A stretch of 64,000 bases of DNA. It comes from Synechococcus sp. A18-25c. Its GTDB lineage: Bacteria; Cyanobacteriota; Cyanobacteriia; PCC-6307; Cyanobiaceae. The stretch is from NCBI RefSeq assembly GCF_014280035.1, contig NZ_CP047957.1, positions 186,001-250,000 on the forward strand. The letters are read 5' to 3'. Of this stretch, positions 17,952-27,068 are shown piece by piece. The notes under the pieces are model-generated. The model was given only the letters and a program-made list of their open reading frames with translations, searched no databases and was not told where the DNA came from. Position 1 is the stretch's first letter. Each line of letters opens with the position of its first letter. A program made the position numbers and the translations under genes.

Positions 17952-20474
17952 TCAGCGCACGTCGCAGGTGATCTCCACGGGCATTGGCTCCACGTCCCAA
18001 ATGTCGCGGCAGTAGTCGCGGATCGAGCGATCAGAGGAGAAGAAGCCGGTGCGGGCCACGTTCAGGAGGCTCATGCGGTTCCAGTGCATGCGATCGGTCC
18101 AGGCGCGGCTCACCGCATCCTGCGCACGCACGTAGTCGGCGAAGTCAGCCATGACGAAAAAGGGATCGTTGCCAGTGAGGTTGTCGAGCAGCGGCCGGAA
18201 CAGTTCACCATCGCCGTTGCTGAAATGCCCCATCTCGATCAATCGGATCGCTTCCGCCAGCTCGGGCATCGCTGCAATGAGCTCCCAAGGCCGGTAGCCG
18301 CCCTGCTTGAGGGCCGCAATCTCTTCCACGGTTTTGCCAAACAGGAAGAAGTTCTCGTCGCCCACCCGCTCGCGGATTTCCACGTTGGCACCATCGAGGG
18401 TTCCGATCGTGAGTGCACCATTCATGGCGAATTTCATGTTGCCGGTGCCGGAGGCTTCCTTGCCGGCGGTGGAGATCTGCTCGGAGAGATCCGAAGCTGG
18501 ATACACCTGCTCGCCCAACTTCACGTTGTAGTCCGGCAGGAACACCACCCGTAGTCGCCCATCCATGTCTGGATCGGCGTTCACTGTTTCGGCGATGCCA
18601 TTGAGGAAGCGAATGATCAGCTTGGCCATGTAGTAGCCAGGCGCGGCCTTGCCTCCGAAGATCACGGTGCGTGGCGCTAGGCCATCGGCCTTACCGTTCT
18701 TGATCCGAAGGTATTGGGTGATTACCTGCAAGGCGTTCAGATGCTGGCGCTTGTATTCATGAATCCGCTTCACCTGCACGTCGAACAGGCTGGAGGGATC
18801 CACCAGTACCCCTGTGTTGCGGTGGATATAGCTGGAAAGCTTGCGCTTCACCGACAGCTTGGTGCTGCCCCAGTGCTCCAGGAAGCCATGGTCGTGCTGA
18901 CGCTCTTCCAGGCCGCGTAGCTGTTCCATGTTGGTGATCCAGCCCGGACCAACGTGCTCATCAAGCAAGGTGGCCAGTTCGGGATTGGAGAGGGCCATCC
19001 AGCGGCGTGGGGTGACGCCGTTGGTGACGTTGGTGAATTTCTCCGGCCACAGTGCCGCGAATTCCGGCATCAATTGCTGTTTCACCAGGTCTGAGTGCAG
19101 CGCCGCTACGCCGTTCACATGGTGGGCGCCGATGGTGGCCAGATGGGCCATGCGCACCGCCTTTCCGCCTTCTTCATCAATGATCGACAGCTTGCGCTGA
19201 ATGGCGTCATTGCCGGGATAGCGCAGACGCACCTGTTGCAGGAAGCGACGGTTGATTTCGTAGATCAGTTCCAGGTGGCGTGGCAGCAGGCTGCTGAACA
19301 ACTTGAGGTCCCATTTCTCCAGCGCTTCCGGCAGCAGGGTGTGGTTGGTGTACGCCACCGAGCGGGTGGTGATGTCCCAGGCCTTCTCCCACTCCAGATG
19401 GCGGTCGTCGATCAGCAGACGCATCAGTTCTGCCACGGCGATGGCGGGGTGGGTGTCATTCAGCTGCACCGTCCAGTGCAGGGGGAAATCTTCCACCGAG
19501 AGGCCGCGCTCATCCAGGCTGCGCAGCATGTCTTGCAAGGAGCAGCTCACGAAGAAGTGCTGTTGCTTGAGGCGTAGGCGTCGCCCTTCATCGGTGCCGT
19601 CATTCGGATAGAGCACCTTGGAGAGGGTCTCGCTGCCCACCTTCTCTTCCACGGCGCCGTAGTAATCGCCGATGTTGAAGGCGTAGAAGTCGAAGCTCTC
19701 GGTGGCATCCGCGCGCCACAGGCGCAGCCGGTCGCAGGTGTTCACGCGGTAGCCAAGCACCGGCACATCATGCGGCACACCGATTGCGTGTTCGGAGGGA
19801 ATCCAGCGCGAGCGGTAGTTGCCCTTGTCGTCGATGTAGCTCTCGGTGCGGCCGCCAAAGCCTACGAAGCAGGCCTGGTCGGGTTGAGGCAGTTCCCAGG
19901 GCCAGCCTCCCTTAAGCCATTTGTCGGTGACCTCCACCTGCCAGCCGTCGCGGATCAGCTGATCGAAGATTCCGAACTCGTAGCGGATGCCGTAGCCGGT
20001 GGCCGGGACTTCCAGGCTCGCCAGTGATTCCATGTAACAGGCCGCCAGCCGACCGAGGCCGCCGTTGCCCAGACCCGGTTCCTCCTCCACTTCCAGGATC
20101 TGCTGCAGGGATTCGATGCCAAACCGCTTCAGCGCTTCTTCGGCTTCCTCTTGAATTCCCAGGTTCAGCAGGTTGTTGGCCAGTTGAGGGCCAATCAGAA
20201 ATTCAGCTGAGAGGTAGGCCACGGTTTTCTGCGGTCTTGCCCTGATGGCCTCCCGGCTGGCCAGGAATCGGGCCATCAACCGGTCGCGTACCGCATAACT
20301 CAGGGCCATGTAGAGGTCATGGCGACTAGCGGAGGGCGCCAATTTGCCCAGCGTGAAGAACAGGTGCTCCGTCATGCCGTCAAACACGGCATCAGCATCG
20401 AGGCCTGCGCGTTTCGGGTCGATGCTGCACCCGGGGGTAGGCAAACGCAGGTCGAGGGGCTCGGAGATGCTCAT
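17952..20474 (-). CDS. glgP: Glycogen phosphorylase
   Basis: Releases glucose 1-phosphate from glycogen, the dark-period carbon and energy store. It has 840 residues, the family length. The N-terminal half has AYLSAEFLIGPQL and EEEPGLGNGGLGRLAACY. The pyridoxal-phosphate lysine lies around residue 680 in EASGTGNMKFAMNG, followed by GTLDGANVEI. It stands alone, with 260 bases upstream before the divergent antiporter gene and a terminator behind it. The glucose 1-phosphate produced could also feed UDP-glucose and the glycan genes in this window. Confidence 0.97.
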   Translation of the reverse strand: MSISEPLDLRLPTPGCSIDPKRAGLDADAVFDGMTEHLFFTLGKLAPSASRHDLYMALSYAVRDRLMARFLASREAIRARPQKTVAYLSAEFLIGPQLANNLLNLGIQEEAEEALKRFGIESLQQILEVEEEPGLGNGGLGRLAACYMESLASLEVPATGYGIRYEFGIFDQLIRDGWQVEVTDKWLKGGWPWELPQPDQACFVGFGGRTESYIDDKGNYRSRWIPSEHAIGVPHDVPVLGYRVNTCDRLRLWRADATESFDFYAFNIGDYYGAVEEKVGSETLSKVLYPNDGTDEGRRLRLKQQHFFVSCSLQDMLRSLDERGLSVEDFPLHWTVQLNDTHPAIAVAELMRLLIDDRHLEWEKAWDITTRSVAYTNHTLLPEALEKWDLKLFSSLLPRHLELIYEINRRFLQQVRLRYPGNDAIQRKLSIIDEEGGKAVRMAHLATIGAHHVNGVAALHSDLVKQQLMPEFAALWPEKFTNVTNGVTPRRWMALSNPELATLLDEHVGPGWITNMEQLRGLEERQHDHGFLEHWGSTKLSVKRKLSSYIHRNTGVLVDPSSLFDVQVKRIHEYKRQHLNALQVITQYLRIKNGKADGLAPRTVIFGGKAAPGYYMAKLIIRFLNGIAETVNADPDMDGRLRVVFLPDYNVKLGEQVYPASDLSEQISTAGKEASGTGNMKFAMNGALTIGTLDGANVEIRERVGDENFFLFGKTVEEIAALKQGGYRPWELIAAMPELAEAIRLIEMGHFSNGDGELFRPLLDNLTGNDPFFVMADFADYVRAQDAVSRAWTDRMHWNRMSLLNVARTGFFSSDRSIRDYCRDIWDVEPMPVEITCDVR

Positions 20475-20734
20475 CGTGTTCCTGGAGATGGTTTGAGCTT
20501 GGCCAGGATTCGGTGGTCCGGGGCACTCCTTGTGGGTTTCCGGTCAGACCGATTCGTCCTGGACTGAAGGGGATACGCCGAACGTAGCCATCACATCGAG
20601 GTCTGAACCGTCTGTCGCCATCGATTCAAAACAAAGGCTCAAGCGGCGGAGCGAGGCGCTGTCGGAAGCGTCCTGATGAGCAGTGCGGAAACCCGTTTGC
20701 CGATAAGGTCCCGCGAGAGGACTCGAAGTTTGTA
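20475..20734. other. Intergenic region between glgP and the antiporter gene
   Basis: 260 bases separating two divergent genes, so it should hold both promoters. I see no RNA gene, no strong hairpin with a T-run and no clear regulator palindrome. Confidence 0.4.
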
Positions 20735-22129
20735 ATGCTCGCTGCTGCGATGCCGCCGCTGCTCACGCCGTTGCTGGCTGAGATCTCAGCCCACGATTTT
20801 GAGATGGCAGAAACCCTTATCGGTGTGGCCCGTTTCGTGTTGATCTTCGTGGCGGCCCGAGTGCTGGCTGAGGTGCTGGTGCGGCTTCAGTTGCCAACGA
20901 TCCTGGGTGAGCTGCTAGCGGGTGTGATCATTGGTGCCTCCGGCTTGCACCTGCTGGTGCCCCCGGACACCCATGCCCAGCTCAGTGAAGGGTTGTTGAC
21001 CCTGGTGAGTGGGTTGGTGAGCATCCCGCCCGACTCCGTGGCCGAGATCTATAACGAGAGCTTCCCTTCCCTAGAAGCCGTCGCTGAAATCGGTCTCTAT
21101 GCCTTGTTGTTCCTCACCGGTTTGGAGAGTGAGCTAGAGGAATTGGTCGCCGTGGGTGGTCAGGCCTTCACGGTCGCTGTGGCGGGCGTGGTGCTGCCCT
21201 TCGCGCTGGGCACCTGGGGGCTGATGGCCCTGTTCCATGTGGATGCGATCCCGGCGATTTTCGCGGGTGCGTCGATGACCGCCACCAGCATCGGCATCAC
21301 GGCGAGTGTGTTTGGGGAGCTGGGCTACCTCAAGACCCGCGAAGGCCAGATCGTCATCGGGGCAGCCGTGCTCGACGACATCCTCGGCATTGTGATCCTG
21401 GCGGTGGTCGTGTCCCTCGCCTCCGGCGGATCTCTGGAAATTGCTCCGATTGTGAAGCTGGTGGCTGCTGCTGCTGTGTTCGTCGTGGCGGCCATCGGCC
21501 TCAGTCGCACCGCCGCTCCGGCCTTCGATTGGCTGATCGACAAGCTCAAGGCTCCTGGCGAAGTGCTGGTGGCCTCCTTTGTCATCCTGGCGCTGAGCTG
21601 CTTCGCTGCCACAGCCATTGGGCTGGAGGCGGCTCTGGGTGCCTTTGCTGCTGGTTTGATCCTCAGCAGCTCTAAGCACAACCACGCCATTCAGCAGGCA
21701 GTGCTGCCGATCGTGACCCTGTTCGCCACGATCTTCTTCGTGCTGGTGGGTGCCGGCATGGATCTGTCTGTGATCAACCCCTCCGATCCCTCCAGTCGCT
21801 CGGCGCTGATCGTGGCCGGCTTCCTGCTGGTGGTGGCGATCGTCGGCAAGATCGCTGCAGGTTGGGCCTTCGTCAGCAAGGAAAGCACCCGTCGCCTGGT
21901 GGTGGGTCTGGGCATGATGCCCCGCGGGGAGGTGGGCCTGATCTTTCTCGGTCTGGGCACCAGCGCCAAGCTTCTGTCGCCTTCGCTTGAAGCGGCGATT
22001 TTGTTGATGGTAATTGGCACCACTTTCCTGGCACCGGTGCTGCTGCGGCTGGTGATCGGCGGCGACAAGCCCGACGACGACGACAAGGTGAATGACGACG
22101 TTGCCGCCAACCCGGTGGGTCTGCTCTGA
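20735..22129 (+). CDS. Cation:proton antiporter (CPA2 / NapA-Kef type)
   Basis: A 464-residue membrane protein with about 12 hydrophobic segments. It contains the paired acidic DD motif of electrogenic Na+/H+ exchangers (AAVLDDILGIVIL) and the TATSIGITASVFGELG segment that lines the transport path. It lacks the C-terminal TrkA-N domain of Kef potassium systems, ending instead in a short acidic tail (DDDDKVNDD). It probably keeps cytoplasmic sodium low and helps pH control in sea water. Its stop is 3 bases from the stop of the convergent small membrane protein. Confidence 0.88.
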   Translation: MLAAAMPPLLTPLLAEISAHDFEMAETLIGVARFVLIFVAARVLAEVLVRLQLPTILGELLAGVIIGASGLHLLVPPDTHAQLSEGLLTLVSGLVSIPPDSVAEIYNESFPSLEAVAEIGLYALLFLTGLESELEELVAVGGQAFTVAVAGVVLPFALGTWGLMALFHVDAIPAIFAGASMTATSIGITASVFGELGYLKTREGQIVIGAAVLDDILGIVILAVVVSLASGGSLEIAPIVKLVAAAAVFVVAAIGLSRTAAPAFDWLIDKLKAPGEVLVASFVILALSCFAATAIGLEAALGAFAAGLILSSSKHNHAIQQAVLPIVTLFATIFFVLVGAGMDLSVINPSDPSSRSALIVAGFLLVVAIVGKIAAGWAFVSKESTRRLVVGLGMMPRGEVGLIFLGLGTSAKLLSPSLEAAILLMVIGTTFLAPVLLRLVIGGDKPDDDDKVNDDVAANPVGLL

Positions 22130-22132
22130 GGA

Positions 22133-22441
22133 TTACTGCTTCTGAGCCAGGGTAAGGAACAGGCTCCAGCCGATGGTGATCAGGGCCAGGCTCGACGCCC
22201 AACCGGGGCCGAGGGCCCAGCCCAGCAGCAGCTGGATCACCAACCCCACCGCCAGGGCCAGCAGCAGGCTGCTGATCACCAGGGCGATCTGTCGCCAGGT
22301 TTCGTTCAGGGGCCCACTCTCGAGGCTGGCTTCAAAGCGGCCGAGCGGTGCGCTCAATGGCAAATAGAGGGCAATGGCCCAGAACAACCCACCGCTGAGT
22401 GTCGCTCCCTGCAGCAGCAGGCCTGGGGTCTCATCGAACAT
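22133..22441 (-). CDS. Small conserved membrane protein
   Basis: 102 residues with three hydrophobic segments (about 13-35, 50-72, 76-97) and a short polar N-terminus. It resembles small cyanobacterial membrane proteins of unknown function; I cannot assign a family with confidence. It converges on the antiporter gene and diverges from the alpha/beta hydrolase gene, with about 73 bases between the starts. Confidence 0.65.
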   Translation of the reverse strand: MFDETPGLLLQGATLSGGLFWAIALYLPLSAPLGRFEASLESGPLNETWRQIALVISSLLLALAVGLVIQLLLGWALGPGWASSLALITIGWSLFLTLAQKQ

Positions 22442-22514
22442 CGAAGCACTGTCGGCCCGGCAGGGCGAAAGGAGGTTGAACTGCCTAGCATCGCGCCCCC
22501 AAGATGCAGTTGTG

Positions 22515-23444
22515 GTGCGCGACGCTCAGCAGTCCTGGTGGACGTTCCAAGGGCATGCGGTGCATGGCCTCCGCGAGACGCCAGAAACCGGCCACCTGCA
22601 GCGTCCCGCGTTGCTGTTGGTGCATGGTTTTGGGGCTTCCACGGATCACTGGCGCCACAACATTCCGGTGCTGGCACGCACCCATGAGGTGCATGCGATT
22701 GATCTGCTCGGATTCGGACGCAGTGCCAAACCCGCTGGCCTGGCCTACGGCGGAGCCCTCTGGCGTGACCAGCTAGTGGCCTACGTGCGCGAATGCATTG
22801 GCCGCCCCACAGTGATCGCTGGCAACTCCCTGGGGGGCTTTGCGGCCTTGGCGGCGGGGGCGGCCCTGGGGGATCACGCCGCTGGCGTGGTGTTGCTCAA
22901 TGCCGCAGGTCCCTTTAGTGATGAGCAGTCGGCAACGCCGGAGGGATGGGGGGCGATCGCCCGCCGCACCATCGGCAGCGCGCTGCTGAAAAGCCCGGTG
23001 CTGCAGCGGCTGCTGTTTGAGAACCTGCGCCGTCCGTCCACAATCCGGCGCACACTTAATCAGGTGTATGTCGACAAGACCAACATCGACGATTGGTTGG
23101 TGGAGTCGATCCGGCGGCCGTCGCTCGATCCCGGTGCCTTTGGCGTGTTCCGCACCGTGTTCGACATTCCCCGGGGCCAGCCCCTCGACGAACTCTTCGC
23201 CAGCCTTTCCACGCCGCTTCTGTTGCTCTGGGGCATTCGCGATCCCTGGATCAACGCCGCCGGGCGCCGTGCCAGCTTCCAGCGCCATGCACCAGAGGCC
23301 ACCACGGAGGTGGTGCTTGAGGCGGGCCACTGTCCCCACGACGAGGTGCCTGAGCAGGTGAATGCCGCGCTGCTGTCCTGGTTGGAGTCTTTGGCGGCAA
23401 CGCCCGTCAGCCCGAACACATCCAATTTCGAGCCGTCCCTGTAA
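22515..23444 (+). CDS. Alpha/beta-fold hydrolase
   Basis: About 309 residues from a GTG at 22515. The frame is open back to 22374, but that would overlap the divergent gene and carries no conserved sequence. It has the oxyanion motif LLVHGFGAS, the nucleophile elbow GNSLGG and the catalytic His in AGHCPHDE. The order fits haloperoxidase/epoxide-hydrolase-like enzymes. Related cyanobacterial and plastid proteins include chlorophyll- and pheophytin-dephytylating hydrolases, but no substrate can be read from the sequence. It is followed 36 bases later by the mutarotase gene on the same strand. Confidence 0.85.
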   Translation: MRDAQQSWWTFQGHAVHGLRETPETGHLQRPALLLVHGFGASTDHWRHNIPVLARTHEVHAIDLLGFGRSAKPAGLAYGGALWRDQLVAYVRECIGRPTVIAGNSLGGFAALAAGAALGDHAAGVVLLNAAGPFSDEQSATPEGWGAIARRTIGSALLKSPVLQRLLFENLRRPSTIRRTLNQVYVDKTNIDDWLVESIRRPSLDPGAFGVFRTVFDIPRGQPLDELFASLSTPLLLLWGIRDPWINAAGRRASFQRHAPEATTEVVLEAGHCPHDEVPEQVNAALLSWLESLAATPVSPNTSNFEPSL

Positions 23445-23480
23445 GTTCCGGCCAGTCTCGGGATAGCCGGTCCTGTGGCC

Positions 23481-24338
23481 ATGACCTTCCGCCAGCAGTC
23501 AGCTCCTTACGCCCACTGGGAGTTTGTGCATCCCACCAGTGGTGATCGTTTGCGGGTGGTGCCTGAGCGGGGTGGCCTGGTGACGGAGTGGCGCTGCAAC
23601 GAGCGCGAGATTCTGTATCTCGACCAGGAGCGCTTCGCGGATCCCAGCAAGAGCGTTCGCGGTGGCATCCCTGTGCTGTTCCCGATCTGCGGAAACCTTC
23701 CCGGTGACCGTTTGCCGCTGGCCAGCGGTGATGTCACCCTCAAGCAGCACGGGTTTGCCCGCGACTTGCCCTGGACCATCGCTTTGCTCGACGACCAGAG
23801 CGGTGTTCAGCTCACCCTGAAGGCCACCTCTGAGACGCTGGCGGCCTTCCCCTTCCACTTTCAGGTGGGGATGGCCATCCGCCCCCTGAGCGGTGCTCTG
23901 GAGATCGTCACCACCATCCACAACCAGTCCGAGGCTGGTGGTGAGCCAATGCCCTTCAGCTTCGGTTTGCATCCTTACTTCGAGGTGTCGGATTTGGGCC
24001 GGACCCGCTTCGAGGGGCTGCCCTCCCGGTGCCTGAACCATCTGAAGATGGCCGAGGCGGACACCAGCGTTCAGCTGAGTCGCTTGCCGGAGGGCGTTGA
24101 TTTTCTGACCCGTCCAGCGGGTCCGGTGACCCTGGTGGATGAACTCGCCGGCACGAGCCTGCAGCTGGACCATCAAGCGCCCATGGATCTCACCGTGGTC
24201 TGGACCGAGCCGCCGCGCGCCATGGTCTGTCTCGAGCCGTGGACCGGCCCGCGTCAGGCGTTGATCAGTGGTGATCGCAAGTTGGAGCTGGCCGCCGGTC
24301 AGAGCACCACGCTCCGTTGCCGCTACGTGGTCAGCTGA
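23481..24338 (+). CDS. Aldose 1-epimerase / glucose-6-phosphate mutarotase family protein
   Basis: 285 residues from the ATG at 23481 (a GTG two codons earlier is possible). It has the galactose-mutarotase-like beta-sandwich pattern: RGGIPVLFPICGN near the N-terminus, LKQHGFARDLPW, FSFGLHPYFEVSD with the catalytic His, and a late LEPWTGPRQAL with the catalytic Glu. The family interconverts anomers of hexoses or hexose 6-phosphates. It converges on glcE with 7 bases between the stops. Confidence 0.87.
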   Translation: MTFRQQSAPYAHWEFVHPTSGDRLRVVPERGGLVTEWRCNEREILYLDQERFADPSKSVRGGIPVLFPICGNLPGDRLPLASGDVTLKQHGFARDLPWTIALLDDQSGVQLTLKATSETLAAFPFHFQVGMAIRPLSGALEIVTTIHNQSEAGGEPMPFSFGLHPYFEVSDLGRTRFEGLPSRCLNHLKMAEADTSVQLSRLPEGVDFLTRPAGPVTLVDELAGTSLQLDHQAPMDLTVVWTEPPRAMVCLEPWTGPRQALISGDRKLELAAGQSTTLRCRYVVS

Positions 24339-24345
24339 GGGTCTC

Positions 24346-25575
24346 TCAGCACAAGGGGGCTGCGACGCCGGGCAGACGACCACGGGCTAGTTGATGCTGG
24401 GGATCAAACTGGTGTTTGACCGCTTCGATCACGGGTTTCGATGGTGCGTCGAGCCACGCCGGTAGCCGTTGGTGATCAGGGATGTTCGCTGGTTGCTTCA
24501 GCACGACCATTTCACCGCCCAGGTTGAGCACCTGTTGGCGCAGGGCCTTCACCTGATCCGCGGAACTAACCACATCGCCGCTCTGCCAGGCCTCACCACT
24601 GCCCCGGCCTGCCGCCAGTCGCCAGTGCCAGCCGTGCAGTTGCTGGCAGGCTTCACTGGTCAGCAATGCAACGCAGCGTGCCGGGGGCAGGCAGAGGCGC
24701 AACAACCACGGCGTTGGCTGATCAATGCTGATCGGGTCGGGGACCGCTTCAATCCAGTTCTGCGGGCTGGTTTCAAGGCAGGCTTCGGCGGCCAGACGAG
24801 CGATTGGATCGAGCTGATCCTGCACGGCCTTATCGCTGATGCTGGCGACTCCCAGTTGCAGGCAGCAGTCGCCGGTGTCAGTGCGTTCCCAGTCGATCCA
24901 GTCGGGCGTAAAGCCGCTTCCCACCACCGTGGCGCGCACAGGTTCCAGCTGACGGGCTTCCCCGCGAATCAACAGAGCACGGCGGTGGTAGCGCAACGGC
25001 TGCACCCGCAGGGTCACCTCAGTGATCAGCGCCAGACTGCCCCAGCTTCCGCACAGCAGGCGCATCAGGTCATAGCCCGCCACGTTCTTCACCACTCGGC
25101 CGCCGGCATGGGCCGCGACTCCGTCGCTGCGCAGCAGGCCAATGCCGATCAGCTGATCGCGCACGCCCATGTGGCGCTGCCTCAGGCTTCCGGAGAGTCC
25201 ACGGGCTATCAGCCCGCCCACCGTCCCGGCACTGGTGGGAGCTTGGAGGCTGCTTCCCCAGGGCCAGTCCACCGGCAGCCACTGCTGCTGCTCCGCCAGG
25301 AGGCCCTGCAGCTCCATCAGCGGCAGACCGGCTTGCACTGTGATCGTTAGGTCATCCACGGCATGGTCGATGACTCCTTTCAGACGTTGAACGCTGAGGT
25401 TCGGGCCCGTGTTCTGGAGTGGGGCGCTCCAGTCCAGGCGTGTGGTCAGTCCTGCCGGGGTCCAGGCTTGGCCATCGCTGTGCAGTTGTCGCGCCAATGC
25501 TCTGAGCTCGGCGACACTGTCGGGCAGCAACAGCGTTTCGGCGTGGGCGTCAGCGATGGTGGGCAGGGGATGCAC
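24346..25575 (-). CDS. glcE: Glycolate dehydrogenase FAD-binding subunit GlcE
   Basis: Subunit of the photorespiratory enzyme oxidising glycolate to glyoxylate. About 409 residues from a GTG at 25575; the open frame runs to 25704 but would overlap the divergent kinase gene. The FAD-binding PCMH-type domain is seen in TVGGLIARGLSGSLRQRHMG and GGRVVKNVAGYDLMRLLCGS, the latter being diagnostic of GlcE. The C-terminal half follows the family. The partner GlcF is encoded at 27069-28424; glcD is not in the window. The start lies 14 bases from the divergent start of an acid-sugar kinase gene. Confidence 0.9.
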   Translation of the reverse strand: MHPLPTIADAHAETLLLPDSVAELRALARQLHSDGQAWTPAGLTTRLDWSAPLQNTGPNLSVQRLKGVIDHAVDDLTITVQAGLPLMELQGLLAEQQQWLPVDWPWGSSLQAPTSAGTVGGLIARGLSGSLRQRHMGVRDQLIGIGLLRSDGVAAHAGGRVVKNVAGYDLMRLLCGSWGSLALITEVTLRVQPLRYHRRALLIRGEARQLEPVRATVVGSGFTPDWIDWERTDTGDCCLQLGVASISDKAVQDQLDPIARLAAEACLETSPQNWIEAVPDPISIDQPTPWLLRLCLPPARCVALLTSEACQQLHGWHWRLAAGRGSGEAWQSGDVVSSADQVKALRQQVLNLGGEMVVLKQPANIPDHQRLPAWLDAPSKPVIEAVKHQFDPQHQLARGRLPGVAAPLC

Positions 25576-25589
25576 GGGATGATCGTGCC

Positions 25590-27041
25590 ATGACCATTGT
25601 TGTGATCGACGACGATCCCACCGGATCGCAGACGGTGCACAGCTGCCCACTGCTGCTGCGTTGGGATGTGAACGCCCTGCAGCGGGGACTGCGCCACCCC
25701 TCACCGCTGCTGTTTGTGCTCGCTAACACCCGGGCCCTGCCGCCGGAGGCTGCCGCGGCCCGCAACCGCGAAATCGTGGCGGCACTGGAGCAGGCGCTTC
25801 AGCGCGAAGATCTTGACCCCAGCGAATTGGTGCTGGTGAGTCGGGGTGATTCGACCTTGCGTGGTCATGGTGTGCTGGAGCCGCAGGTGCTGGCGCAGGA
25901 ATTGGCCGATCGCTTCGGCTCTGTGCAAGCCACGCTGCATGTCCCGGCGTTTCTCCCCGGCGGCCGCACCACCGTGGATGGCGAGCATCGGCTCCATGGC
26001 CAACCGGTGCACACCACACCCTTCGCCCGCGATGGCAATTTCGGCTATAGCACCAGTCACCTGGATGCCTGGCTTGAGGAGAAAAGCGCTGGAGCGATTC
26101 CGGCCGGTTCGGTGCTGCGGCTGACCGGCGAGCAGCTCTCGCGAGCTGCCGCGTCACGTCGCCAGGATTCGGGAGCAGGTCAAGGACCCTTTCGGGCCTT
26201 GGTGTCCTGGTTGCAAGCACTGGATGGCAATCAGCCGGTGGTGGTGGATGCGGAGCACCAGGAGCAGCTGAATGCCTTGGGGGCGGCCGTGTCGGTGTTG
26301 CAGGGCCAGCGACGTTTCCTGTTTCGTTCCGCTGCGAGCCTGATCAATGGTTTGGTGGATGGCGGGGGGGAGCCCCTCGGCCCCCAGCCGTTGGATGCTG
26401 AAGGGCTGTCGGCTCTGCGGCGTTGTGATCCCTCGGGTCAGCCTCTCCCGGGGCTGGTGCTGGTGGGATCCCATGTGGCCCTCGCCGATCAACAGCTGGA
26501 GTTGCTGTTGGAGGATCCTCGTTGCGAGGGGCTGGAGCTGCCCGTGCCCCGCATCGCCCGGGTGCTGGAGGGCGGTACCCCGGATTTGCTACTGGCTGAC
26601 CTGGAGCGTGAATGGCAGGCGCGCCTGCAGCGGCTGCTGGCCGATGGCCGGACGCCGGTGCTCTACACCAGCCGGGGTGAGCTGCGCTTCGGGGAGGGCG
26701 CCCATGCGGATCGCCGCCGTCTGGCCTTCGGCATGGACTTGGCTCGACTCACGGCTCGGCTCGCTGCCGCTTGCGTGCCACAGCTTGGTTATCTGATCAG
26801 CAAAGGGGGCATCACCACCGGAACAGTTCTCGCGGAGGGGCTTGGCCTAGAAGCGGTGCAGCTGGAGGGCCAATTGCTGCCGGGGTTGTCGTTGGTGCGG
26901 CCGCTGATCTGCGGAGAGTTGTTGGCGGACCCCTCGGCGGCAGCGGATGTCGCGGGTCTGCCGATCATCACCTTCCCGGGGAATCTCGGTGATGCCTCGA
27001 CCTTGACGCAAGCCTGGCGCTGGATGGAGCGAGGCGTCTGA
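25590..27041 (+). CDS. Four-carbon acid sugar kinase family protein (DUF1537 type)
   Basis: 483 residues. The N-terminal domain opens with VVIDDDPTGSQTVHSCP, the DDxTGS-type motif of the family, with LVSRGDSTLRGH near residue 85-95. The C-terminal nucleotide-binding domain has the glycine-rich SKGGITTGTVL and ITFPGNLGD. Characterised relatives (OtnK, DtnK) phosphorylate erythronate and threonate with ATP. This protein lacks the usual catabolic partners (class II aldolase, PdxA2-like dehydrogenase) nearby. It sits between glcE and glcF but on the opposite strand, starting 14 bases from the glcE start, so a link to photorespiratory or Calvin-cycle side products is possible; substrate unknown. 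Confidence 0.85.
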   Translation: MTIVVIDDDPTGSQTVHSCPLLLRWDVNALQRGLRHPSPLLFVLANTRALPPEAAAARNREIVAALEQALQREDLDPSELVLVSRGDSTLRGHGVLEPQVLAQELADRFGSVQATLHVPAFLPGGRTTVDGEHRLHGQPVHTTPFARDGNFGYSTSHLDAWLEEKSAGAIPAGSVLRLTGEQLSRAAASRRQDSGAGQGPFRALVSWLQALDGNQPVVVDAEHQEQLNALGAAVSVLQGQRRFLFRSAASLINGLVDGGGEPLGPQPLDAEGLSALRRCDPSGQPLPGLVLVGSHVALADQQLELLLEDPRCEGLELPVPRIARVLEGGTPDLLLADLEREWQARLQRLLADGRTPVLYTSRGELRFGEGAHADRRRLAFGMDLARLTARLAAACVPQLGYLISKGGITTGTVLAEGLGLEAVQLEGQLLPGLSLVRPLICGELLADPSAAADVAGLPIITFPGNLGDASTLTQAWRWMERGV

Positions 27042-27068
27042 TGGTGTTGTGCCTTGACTGGACTCGGC

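Noticed and set aside
25576-25704. Extended N-terminus of glcE
   Set aside because: These codons overlap the start of the divergent kinase gene and contain no GlcE sequence; the GTG at 25575 gives a family-like start.
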